From contig LKUH01000462.1 in the NCBI GenBank assembly GCA_001412425.1, positions 1 through 13,905 on the forward strand: DNA of 13,905 nt. The letters run 5' to 3'. Under the pieces are notes generated by a model, which worked only from the letters and a program-made list of their open reading frames with translations, was not told where the DNA came from and ran no database searches. Position numbers and translations under genes: made by a program. Every line of letters begins with the position of its first letter. Within the stretch, counting starts at the first letter, position 1. Of the stretch, positions 1-6,343 are shown piece after piece. Origin of the DNA: Candidatus Cloacimonas sp. SDB. Lineage in GTDB: Bacteria; Cloacimonadota; Cloacimonadia; Cloacimonadales; TCS61.

Positions 1-1219
1 TATGATCTAAAATTATATCTTTAATGAATTTGCATGTAGAAATTGTTGATGGTCCGGAAGAGGAAGGATCACCCACCAGCAGTACATCTGTGAACCATTC
101 AGTATTACCTGTATAAGGTGTTTTCTCGTATCCTAAAATCTTATTGGCTATAACTTTCATATCTGTATCAGAATCAACCGACAATCTGCCGATAATTACA
201 TCGGCCAACAGATCGTTACCATCGACAAGAGAATAATAATGATCCGTAGCCCCATAGCTGTAACTTGAGCTGGGAAGAGTATAGTAAGAGGATGGATCAC
301 CTACAAGACAAACAAATTCAGGAGGGTTTTCCCAGTTGTCATAAGCATTCTGAATAGCATTTTCTATGCTGTAGGTAGTACTTCCAATATCGTCCAGGCA
401 CATGGTATGAACTTCAAAACCCTTCTGTTTTTTCCAGTCTATTACATCCAGAAGATTATATCCTCCGGTTAGTGTTAAAAGATCTTCATCAGCGTAAATA
501 AAAAGATAACAGGGCTGCTGATATTCCTCATTTCTGAAATTTGCTAAAGCAGAATAATTGAGAACCGAACTTTCCAGAATAGGTTCAAAAAAACGGGATC
601 TTTTCATTGCTCTGGTTACTGGATTTATGCCGGATTCCTGATCTGTTGTAATCTCAACAGACATACTGGTGACTATTGTCAGAGTTCTGTTTTGAGGATC
701 GTATTGAAATGGATTTATAGTGATGTTGGCAGTTCTTACACCTCTCATTATGGCCGCAGAGCTTAAGTTAATGTAACTGGCAGGAAATTTATTTTCAGCT
801 CTATAAAAAATTTCATCTTGTAAAAATTCATTTGTTCCACTGTTAACAGGATTGTCAATTGATTGTCTAGGCAGCAGATCAATATCTGTAAGTACCTGCT
901 CGGTTTTGGAAATTATCTTATAACTGATATTACCGTTATCAGGAATAGCTAAAAGCCGGGTTAGGGTAGGAAGTGAAGGTTTCCCCAGTTCAATTAATTC
1001 ACCCTCTTCGGGCAGAGAAACCGTATGGTACTGCTTACCGGAAATCACCACTGTATCAAGATTGTAGCCACTTAATGAAAAACTGATTTCAGAACGGTCA
1101 AGCCCTGAGGAAACTACCGAAACTGACTGCTCACCAGGGTTATCAGAAATATCGACCCACTCACCAAAACAGGAAATTGAAACAAAAATACCCAAAATAA
1201 TTAACACTATACTTTTCAT
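1..1219 (-). CDS. Secreted C25 (gingipain-like) cysteine peptidase, N-terminal part, cut by window edge
   Basis: Reading the minus strand from the ATG at 1219 gives an uninterrupted frame of 406 codons that runs off the left edge, so the C-terminus is missing. The N-terminus (MKSIVLIILGIFVSISCFG, then EWVD) is a classic Sec signal peptide; the Cys is not in a good lipobox, so cleavage by signal peptidase I is more likely. Residues from about 25 to 220 look like the propeptide region of C25 proteases (GKPSLPTLTRLLAIPDNG, then INPFQYDPQNRTL). From about 235 the catalytic fold begins (YLFIYADEDLL, GYNLLDVIDWKKQKGFEV, FVCLVGDP, ATDHYYSLVDGNDLLADVIIG), matching the gingipain pattern of a D-x-x-Y segment followed by a GR segment. 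The catalytic His and Cys of this family lie further downstream and would be outside the window, so activity cannot be judged. AGAGG about seven bases upstream supports this start. It is divergent from the operon to its right and probably unrelated to it, serving extracellular protein breakdown. Family assignment is from remembered motifs. Confidence 0.8.
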   Translation of the reverse strand, partial: MKSIVLIILGIFVSISCFGEWVDISDNPGEQSVSVVSSGLDRSEISFSLSGYNLDTVVISGKQYHTVSLPEEGELIELGKPSLPTLTRLLAIPDNGNISYKIISKTEQVLTDIDLLPRQSIDNPVNSGTNEFLQDEIFYRAENKFPASYINLSSAAIMRGVRTANITINPFQYDPQNRTLTIVTSMSVEITTDQESGINPVTRAMKRSRFFEPILESSVLNYSALANFRNEEYQQPCYLFIYADEDLLTLTGGYNLLDVIDWKKQKGFEVHTMCLDDIGSTTYSIENAIQNAYDNWENPPEFVCLVGDPSSYYTLPSSSYSYGATDHYYSLVDGNDLLADVIIGRLSVDSDTDMKVIANKILGYEKTPYTGNTEWFTDVLLVGDPSSSGPSTISTCKFIKDIILDH

Positions 1220-1687
1220 TTAAAACCTCTCAATTTTTTCTCTAATTTCAGTTTTTGCATTTTGCATTCCAATTTTGTGAGTTTAAATAAAAAAGCTGTG
1301 ATTTATTTCTTATTAAAAAACATCAAAAAAATAATTCTCATAATAAATATTGAATAAGTTAGGCGGTTGAGTATGTGTAAGAGTTATTTTTAATTCAGAA
1401 TTTTTACAAATATTAGAATAATTAAATTCCTAAAAAATTTGATCTTCCAAAATTATTCGCTTTATTATAATTATTAAATTACTCAAATTATAGATAGTTA
1501 GATGATGATTAAGCTATAAACAATTTTCAAAAAGAAAAAATAATTGCTGTAAAATATTTCTTTTTGTTACTATTAGCAAATATCACTGGTTTTTTGTCTT
1601 GACCTTTAAGAGACTGACTCAAAATTTGCTCGATTCAAGAAATAATATTATTAATAGTTTTAAGTTAAATTTCAGGAGTAGATTAAA
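1220..1687. other. AT-rich divergent intergenic region
   Basis: These 468 bases separate the leftward peptidase gene from the rightward operon and contain no credible coding frame. The composition is strongly AT-rich. Visible elements are the peptidase ribosome binding site (minus strand, just inside 1220-1235), a short direct repeat of TTTTGCAT near 1253-1267, a possible promoter for the operon at 1599-1627, and a 12-base perfect palindrome AATAATATTATT at 1641-1652 between that promoter and the first gene. The palindrome may be chance in such AT-rich sequence. I found no convincing minus-strand promoter, RNA gene or terminator here. Confidence 0.6.
1599..1627 (+). promoter_or_regulatory. 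Possible operon promoter
   Basis: TCTTGACC places a good -35-like TTGACC at 1599-1604. A 17-base spacer leads to AAATTT (1622-1627), which is a weak -10; the overlapping AAAATTTG also resembles the Bacteroidota-type -7 element with one mismatch. It lies about 60 bases upstream of the first operon gene. A similar TCTTGACT with a 17-base spacer occurs before fdhF (10299). The call rests on the -35 element and position only. Confidence 0.35.
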
Positions 1688-2035
1688 ATGAAAATAAAAG
1701 ATATAATAAAATTACTGGATGGGGAGCTTCTGACCAAGAATACCGATCTCGAAACTGATATTTCCTGTGCTTTCGGTTCAGATCTGATCAGCGATACATT
1801 GATGTGTGTAAAAGAACCGACTTTATTATTGACCGGATTAACTAATCCTCAAATTATCAGATTATCAGATATGATTGATCTGCTGGGAGTTATTTTTGTG
1901 AGGGGTAAAGTTCCTTCCCAGGAGATCATTGATATGGCTGTGGAAAGAGACCTTCCGCTAGTTATGACCAAATTTACACTATATAAAAGCAGCGGGATAC
2001 TCTATAATAAAGGTTTAAGAGCCTGTAATATCTAA
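1688..2035 (+). CDS. DRTGG-domain protein, divergent copy
   Basis: A 115-residue soluble protein whose pattern (GSDLISDTL near residue 30, alternating beta strands and helices, VIFVRGKVPSQEII, then a C-terminal strand before LYNKG) fits the DRTGG fold. This is a small alpha/beta domain also found in phosphotransacetylases and CBS-domain proteins and thought to sense ligands. It has the same length as the second copy at 3795 but is more divergent: the usual TGGYASDLLSDVM core reads SCAFGSDLISDTL here. The gene opens the operon, has CAGGAG at about 1672-1677 as a ribosome binding site, and ends one base before the next ATG. Stand-alone DRTGG proteins of this size are known next to HydABC-type hydrogenase genes in Thermotogae and Firmicutes. 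Their job has not been worked out, and I infer an accessory or sensory role. There is no signal peptide or membrane segment. Confidence 0.7.
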   Translation: MKIKDIIKLLDGELLTKNTDLETDISCAFGSDLISDTLMCVKEPTLLLTGLTNPQIIRLSDMIDLLGVIFVRGKVPSQEIIDMAVERDLPLVMTKFTLYKSSGILYNKGLRACNI

Positions 2036-2036
2036 A

Positions 2037-2537
2037 ATGGCAGAATACTGGTATGTCAGACCTGAAAAGGAAGAAGCCGTGAATTTTTTTTTTAATTCAG
2101 GCAGGAAACCCGATTATACTCAAAAGTTTGAGATCAATGAAAAAGATTTCATTCACACCGGTAGAGCTACTGCTGAAATGAAACTCCTGCTTAAAAGGCT
2201 TGGAGTTGAAGCAACCGTTCTCAGGAGGTTTGCAATTATAGGTTATGAAGCAGAAATCAATATTACAGCTCATTCCAGAGGTGGAGAAATGATCTGCAAT
2301 GTTTATCCGGATCTTGTACATGTGGTGTTTGAAGATAAAGGTCCGGGTATGAAAGATATTGAACAATCCATGACTCCAGGATTTTCAACGGCAGACCAAG
2401 AGATAAGAGAGCTGGGGTTCGGTGCTGGTCTGGGACTTCCAAATATAAAAAAAAATACTGATATGATGCATATTACCTCTGCTGAAAATTCCAATACGGT
2501 TCTTGAAATAATCGTCTTTTTTAAAGAAAATGAATAA
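2037..2537 (+). CDS. RsbW-like ATP-binding protein (HATPase_c / anti-sigma-type kinase fold)
   Basis: 166 residues carrying the GHKL ATPase motifs. The N box is E71-x3-N75 in YEAEINITAHS, the G1 box is D100-K-G-P-G104, and a glycine-rich G2 segment reads GFGAGLGLPNI at about 127-137. There is no histidine phosphoacceptor domain, so this resembles the stand-alone serine kinase/anti-sigma family (RsbW, SpoIIAB) more than a two-component kinase. The first 40 residues (EYWYVRPEKEE onward) form a family-specific leader that I cannot assign. The start follows the upstream stop by one base and has no evident Shine-Dalgarno, suggesting translational coupling. The 3' end overlaps the next gene by eight bases. 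Such ATPases recur in HydABC-associated operons; whether this one phosphorylates a partner or only binds ATP as a switch is unknown. No anti-anti-sigma (STAS) partner or sigma factor is present in the window. Confidence 0.8.
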   Translation: MAEYWYVRPEKEEAVNFFFNSGRKPDYTQKFEINEKDFIHTGRATAEMKLLLKRLGVEATVLRRFAIIGYEAEINITAHSRGGEMICNVYPDLVHVVFEDKGPGMKDIEQSMTPGFSTADQEIRELGFGAGLGLPNIKKNTDMMHITSAENSNTVLEIIVFFKENE

Positions 2538-3798
2538 GAAATATTTTCACGCTATAAAATTAATCACTTCTAATTGTACAGGTTGTACAAAATGCGTAAG
2601 AGTCTGTCCTACAGAGGCTTTAAGAGTCCGTAACGGCAAGGTGAGACTCGATGAAAAACGCTGTATCGATTGCGGTAATTGTATTACGGCCTGTGATTTT
2701 GATGCTATCAGAGCAGTTTCAGATAAGCTTGAGATGATCAATAAATTTCAATACAAAATCGCCATTCTGTCAACTGCATTTGAGGGACAATTTCCTCGGC
2801 GAATCAGCAATAGCAAAATCAATAATGCTCTGCGTCACATCGGTTTCGATGCAATCGTTCAAGAATCCAGCTTGATAAATATAATGATAAAAATAATCAG
2901 AGATTATATAAAGACTCATTCAGAGCTGAAACCGATAATTTCCAGCCATTGTCCCACAGTTGTCAGGCTGATCCAGCTCAGATTTCCTTCCTTACTGCCT
3001 AATCTCCTGCATGTTGAAGCTCCCATGAGGATTTTGGCTATGTTTCTGAAAGAAAAGTTCAGTCAGGAACAGAACCTGAATGAATCGGAAATAGGAGTTT
3101 TTACCATCGTACCATCTATTGCCAACGTGACAGCTGCTCATCAACCGGAAGGGACACTGAAGAATGCTATTGACGGTGCGATTTCCATCCGGGATATTTT
3201 TGGGAAAATTATAGAGGTATTACCCTCGGTAAAACAGAATAAGTCCAATGAAATTGACCATGTAAGGGGAATGGGCTGGGCGATTTCGAATATTCAGGCT
3301 GAAGAAGTAAATGATGGTAAGTTGAAGACTCTGGCTGTGAGTGGAATACAAAATGTTATAGAAATTCTGGCAAAGATAGAAAATATGCAGATAGATAAGT
3401 ACGATTACGTTGTTCTGAACAACTGTTTTAATGGCTGTGTAGGTGGAACTCTGAATGTGGAGAATTCCTTTGTAACAATGAGCCGGATTCTTGATCTGAT
3501 AAGAAATACTTCCTATAAAGAATATTACGACAAAGAAATTTTCACCATGTATAAAAAAGGCAGTTTTAATGTAAAACCACTGGAACCAAGATCGATCATG
3601 ACCTTGGATAAGGACATTAAAACCGCCCTCTCAAAAATCAAGAAAATTGATGCGATCACTCGGAAACTGCCTGGTCTGGACTGCTCTGCCTGCGGCTCAC
3701 CAACCTGCAGGGTCCTGGCTGAAGATATCGTTGCCGGTAAGGCTTCCCTGAGTGATTGTATTATACTTCAAAGAAAGCAGAAAAGAGGAGAAAAATGA
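2530..3798 (+). CDS. Ferredoxin-[FeFe]-hydrogenase-like Fe-S protein with degenerate H-cluster site
   Basis: 422 residues in three parts. Residues 1-65 hold two [4Fe-4S] motifs (C16-x2-C19-x2-C22-x3-C26 followed by P, and C45-x2-C48-x2-C51-x3-C55). Residues 75-345 resemble the large-subunit domain of [FeFe]-hydrogenases: the L1 motif is SSHCP (C141), the L3 motif is NCFNGCVGG (C299, C303), and the L2 position reads VPSIAN with Ser196 where the family has Cys. The C-terminus has a C-x2-C-x4-C-x16-C cluster domain (C385, C388, C393, C410; LDCSACGSPTC), as in RnfB-type and sensory hydrogenase-like proteins. Because a canonical H-cluster needs four Cys and the L1 proton-shuttle Cys is His140 here, ordinary hydrogenase catalysis is unlikely. 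A redox or H2-sensing, or electron-relay, role is inferred. It overlaps the upstream ATPase gene by eight bases and the downstream DRTGG gene by four (ATGA), so translation is coupled. Confidence 0.85.
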   Translation: MNKKYFHAIKLITSNCTGCTKCVRVCPTEALRVRNGKVRLDEKRCIDCGNCITACDFDAIRAVSDKLEMINKFQYKIAILSTAFEGQFPRRISNSKINNALRHIGFDAIVQESSLINIMIKIIRDYIKTHSELKPIISSHCPTVVRLIQLRFPSLLPNLLHVEAPMRILAMFLKEKFSQEQNLNESEIGVFTIVPSIANVTAAHQPEGTLKNAIDGAISIRDIFGKIIEVLPSVKQNKSNEIDHVRGMGWAISNIQAEEVNDGKLKTLAVSGIQNVIEILAKIENMQIDKYDYVVLNNCFNGCVGGTLNVENSFVTMSRILDLIRNTSYKEYYDKEIFTMYKKGSFNVKPLEPRSIMTLDKDIKTALSKIKKIDAITRKLPGLDCSACGSPTCRVLAEDIVAGKASLSDCIILQRKQKRGEK

Positions 3799-4142
3799 GC
3801 CTGAAACTGGATTTACTTTTAACCGAGATAAACGGGAAAATTTTAACAGGCAATTCAGATCTGCAGAAAATTAATGTAACAGGCGGTTATGCTTCAGATC
3901 TGTTGAGTGATGTTATGGGAAATTCCCGGGAAGGTGATGCCTGGATTACAATTATGAGACACCTGAATGTAATAGCAGTGGCTTCCATGGTAGGTTTACC
4001 TGTTATTATTTTCGCCAGGAATACGGAGCCCGAAAAAACCATCATCGAGAAAGCTGAGGCTGAAGGAATTTGCCTGATCAGCAGTCCTTTATCTTCTTTT
4101 GAGATCTCCGGTAAACTTTATATTTTATTGAATCAGAAATAG
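3795..4142 (+). CDS. DRTGG-domain protein, canonical copy
   Basis: 115 residues with the clear core TGGYASDLLSDVMG at about 28-41, followed by AWITIMRHLNVIAVASMVGL and VIIFARNTEPEKTII. This is the typical pattern of the small stand-alone DRTGG proteins that accompany hydrogenase gene clusters. I chose the ATG at 3795 because it overlaps the preceding stop as ATGA and has AGAGGAG (about 3784-3790) at proper spacing; an upstream in-frame TTG at 3756 would lie wholly inside the previous gene and has no support. It is a paralogue of the operon's first gene (same length and fold, low identity), so the two may form a heteromer. Function is unknown; the fold suggests binding a small ligand or nucleotide. 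No Cys-rich motif or membrane segment is seen. Confidence 0.8.
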   Translation: MSLKLDLLLTEINGKILTGNSDLQKINVTGGYASDLLSDVMGNSREGDAWITIMRHLNVIAVASMVGLPVIIFARNTEPEKTIIEKAEAEGICLISSPLSSFEISGKLYILLNQK

Positions 4143-4151
4143 GACTTTGAG

Positions 4152-4889
4152 TTGCATTGGTACAAAGCAGACCTTCATATTCATTCCGTACTGTCGCCCT
4201 GTGGCAGTCTGGAAATGGGACCGCGGGCGGTGCTGTCGACAGCTAAACAGAAAAATATCGATCTGCTGGCAATTACGGATCATAATTCAGCTGCAAACCT
4301 GCCAGCTTTTGCTGCTTTGGCAACTGAGTATGAAATAGTTCTGATCCCGGGTTTAGAAGTGCAGTCTGCTGAGGAGATTCATACACTTGTATTTTTTCAT
4401 GATATGAAAAGTTGTCAGGCTTTTTCCCGAGAGCTTTATGATTCACTTCTGCCGGTTAAGAATGAGCCCGATTTCTTTGGAGATCAGGTTGTGATAGATT
4501 CTGAGGAGAATATTCTTCGCTATGAGGAAAAAGCTCTGATCAATTCCTCCCGCTGGAATTTTGAGCAGTTGCTGGGAAAAATTAATTCTGCAGGTGGATT
4601 TGCTTTGCCAGCCCATGTAGATGCTCATTCTTACAGTATAATAAGTCAGCTGGGTTTTATTCCCGAAAGTAAGGATATTGTAGCTTTGGGAATAACAGCA
4701 AAATGTGATGTTAACGATCTTTACAAAAAAATTCCCGGGTTGAAAGATTTTTGTTTGATCAGAAATTCTGACGCTCACTATTTAAAGGACATTGGCTCGG
4801 GAACAACAGAGTTTTATTTAAAGGAACCAACTTTGCATGAAATCATTTTAGCCTGTAAACAAAAAGGCGATAGATATATTAAGATATAA
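4152..4889 (+). CDS. PHP-domain metal-dependent phosphoesterase-like protein
   Basis: 245 residues, soluble. The PHP metal site looks complete: H9-x-H11 in KADLHIHS, D43-H44 in AITDHN, E69 in GLEVQS, H77 in EEIHTL, H155 in LPAHVDA, and D207-x-H209 in RNSDAHY. This set is typical of the trinuclear PHP family (PolC/DnaE PHP, YciV/TrpH-type nucleases, histidinol phosphatase), so hydrolysis of a phosphoester, possibly on a nucleotide or RNA 5' end, is plausible. A segment of about 60 residues (85-145) between the motifs is family-specific. The likely start is the TTG at 4152: the conserved KADLHIHS begins only five residues later, no usable ATG precedes it, and AGGA at 4141-4144 is well placed. 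PHP proteins occur in the same position in HydABC-linked operons; the substrate there is not known to me. Confidence 0.8.
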   Translation: MHWYKADLHIHSVLSPCGSLEMGPRAVLSTAKQKNIDLLAITDHNSAANLPAFAALATEYEIVLIPGLEVQSAEEIHTLVFFHDMKSCQAFSRELYDSLLPVKNEPDFFGDQVVIDSEENILRYEEKALINSSRWNFEQLLGKINSAGGFALPAHVDAHSYSIISQLGFIPESKDIVALGITAKCDVNDLYKKIPGLKDFCLIRNSDAHYLKDIGSGTTEFYLKEPTLHEIILACKQKGDRYIKI

Positions 4890-4904
4890 ATTTATGGAGG
4901 TGTA

Positions 4905-5396
4905 ATGGCATCAAGTGAAATTAGCGATAATATTCTGTATCAGAAACTGCAGGAAATGATTGCTGCTAAAAAAGATCTGCGTGACCCTTTGATCGAGATC
5001 TTAAGAGATGCTCAGGAAATCTTTGGTTATTTGCCTGCTGCAGTGCAGGAATTAATTGCTCAGGAACTTAATCTTCCGATTTCCAAAGTTTACGGTGTTG
5101 TAACTTTCTATAACTATTTTTCTCAGATACCTCTGGGTAAATATGTCATCAATGTCTGCACCGGAACCGCTTGTTTTGTTAAAGGTGCTCCCAAACTTAT
5201 TCAGATGCTGGAAGATGAACTGGGCATAAAAGCTGGTGAAACCAGTGAAGACGGCTTGTTCACCATCTCAACAGTACGCTGTGTGGGAGCCTGTTCGCTT
5301 GCTCCGGTATTGCTGATAGGGGAAGAAACTTTCGGGCGGATTGATTCGCGTGCTAAATTAGTTGAAATCCTTGATAAATTCAGGACATTAGCCTGA
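4905..5396 (+). CDS. hydC: HydC/NuoE-type [2Fe-2S] subunit, copy 1
   Basis: 163 residues of the complex I 24-kDa family. An N-terminal helical region (residues 8-75, with DPLIEILRDAQEIFGYLP and the hallmark VYGVVTFYNYF) is followed by a thioredoxin-like domain holding one [2Fe-2S] cluster on C85-x4-C90 (CTGTAC) and C126-x3-C130 (CVGAC). The length matches HydC of multimeric hydrogenases. It should sit beside HydB and relay electrons to or from the FMN centre. GGAGG at 4896-4900 gives a strong ribosome binding site for the ATG at 4905. It is separated from its expected partner HydB1 by two small accessory genes, an order also seen in HydABC operons of anaerobes (from memory). Cytoplasmic; all four cluster ligands are intact. 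Confidence 0.9.
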   Translation: MASSEISDNILYQKLQEMIAAKKDLRDPLIEILRDAQEIFGYLPAAVQELIAQELNLPISKVYGVVTFYNYFSQIPLGKYVINVCTGTACFVKGAPKLIQMLEDELGIKAGETSEDGLFTISTVRCVGACSLAPVLLIGEETFGRIDSRAKLVEILDKFRTLA

Positions 5397-5397
5397 C

Positions 5398-5970
5398 ATG
5401 AAAGATATTTCGCTTCATCTTCTTGATATAATTGAAAATTCGGTTCGAGCCAAAGCCGATCAGATCTCAATAGATATCATAATTGAAGTCATGCGTAATA
5501 AATTATTGCTTAGAATTAAAGATAACGGAATTGGAATGGATCAGAATACACTCTCCAAAGCAGTAGATCCTTTCTATACCAGTAAAAATGAAAGAGTGAA
5601 AAAAATTGGTCTGGGAATTCCCCTTCTGAAACAAAATGCTGAAATGTGCGGCGGATCCTTTAAATTGATCAGCAGTCCGGGTAAAGGTACCGATCTCAGC
5701 GCTGAATTTAAGTTCGATCATGTTGATAGAATGCCGCTGGGCAACATAGCGGATACCATGATATCGGTAGTTATCGGACACCCGGAAACTGATTTCCAGC
5801 TTAAGCTAAAAAGAAAACTGATAAACGGAGAAATCAGGGATTATGAATTTTCAACTTCTTTCCTGAAAAAGGAACTGGGAAATGTACCACTTTCTTATCC
5901 CGATGTAATCCAATTTATAGAAAAAGATATTAATGAAGGAATAAAAAAAACTCAAATGGAGGAATTTTAA
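5398..5970 (+). CDS. Stand-alone histidine-kinase-type ATPase domain protein
   Basis: 190 residues. The first about 110 form a GHKL ATPase: N box LDIIENSVRA (E13, N14), G1 box D42-N-G-I-G46, F box DPFYTSK (57-63) and G2 box IGLGIPLLKQNAEMCGGSF (G71, G73). It begins directly at the N box, so there is no dimerisation/phosphoacceptor His domain and no sensor domain. The remaining about 80 residues (RMPLGNIADTM onward) are family-specific and unrecognised. The gene starts two bases after the hydC1 stop and its TAA overlaps the next ATG (TAATG), so it is firmly part of the operon. It is not a close paralogue of the RsbW-like protein at 2037, as the motif spacing differs. Without a visible receiver or phosphoacceptor nearby, an ATP-dependent regulatory or assembly function is only inferred. 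Confidence 0.8.
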   Translation: MKDISLHLLDIIENSVRAKADQISIDIIIEVMRNKLLLRIKDNGIGMDQNTLSKAVDPFYTSKNERVKKIGLGIPLLKQNAEMCGGSFKLISSPGKGTDLSAEFKFDHVDRMPLGNIADTMISVVIGHPETDFQLKLKRKLINGEIRDYEFSTSFLKKELGNVPLSYPDVIQFIEKDINEGIKKTQMEEF

Positions 5971-6332
5971 TGAAAACCCTGGAAGAACTGAGAAAAATTC
6001 GTGAAAAAGCTCAGAATGAAATGAAATTACGTGAGTCCAGCAACAGAATTAAGGTTGTTGTTGGTATGGGCACCTCGGGAATTGCTATGGGAGCTAGAGA
6101 AGTTATGAAAGCAATTCTGGATGAAGTCGCTAAAAGACAGCTGTCCGATGTTCTGGTTACTCAGACAGGTGAAAAAGGACTTTCTTCCAAAGAACCGGTG
6201 GTTGACATAATTGAACAGGGAAAACCAACCATTACTTATGGTAATATGACACCTGAAAAAGCCAGAAAAGTTGTGGCCGAACATATTGTTAACGGTGCAG
6301 TAATTGATGATTTTGTTGTTACCAGAGGTTAA
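5970..6332 (+). CDS. Thioredoxin-like [2Fe-2S] ferredoxin family protein lacking all cysteines
   Basis: 120 residues with the fold pattern of the small ferredoxins that precede hydB in HydABC operons: an N-terminal helix (MKTLEELRKIREKAQNEM), the strand and turn VVVGMGTSGIAMGAREVM, the segment VLVTQTGEKGLSSKEPVVDI, and a C-terminal ITYGNMTPEKARKVVAEHIVNG. Relatives as I remember them read GTCGIA and TGCIGLC at the two cluster loops. Here those positions are Ser, Glu and Ser, and the entire protein contains no cysteine. It therefore cannot bind a conventional [2Fe-2S] cluster, though the rest of the fold, including the charged helices, is preserved, suggesting a structural or regulatory role. 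The start overlaps the previous stop (TAATG) and has GGAGG at 5958-5962. It lies just upstream of hydB1, whose own N-terminal domain is of a related thioredoxin-like type and keeps its cysteines. Confidence 0.8.
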   Translation: MKTLEELRKIREKAQNEMKLRESSNRIKVVVGMGTSGIAMGAREVMKAILDEVAKRQLSDVLVTQTGEKGLSSKEPVVDIIEQGKPTITYGNMTPEKARKVVAEHIVNGAVIDDFVVTRG

Positions 6333-6343
6333 CAGGAGGTATA

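Noticed and set aside
1641..1652. AATAATATTATT palindrome as an operator
   Set aside because: Such palindromes are frequent by chance in AT-rich DNA and it matches no regulator site I know; I also found no clear Rex-type inverted repeat in either gap.
3756..3794. Upstream TTG start for the second DRTGG protein
   Set aside because: It falls inside the preceding gene and adds a lysine-rich tail encoded by the ribosome binding site; the ATG at 3795 with ATGA overlap is far better.
4147..4338. 63-residue plus-strand ORF overlapping the start of the PHP gene
   Set aside because: Out of frame with the conserved PHP motifs and no family resemblance.
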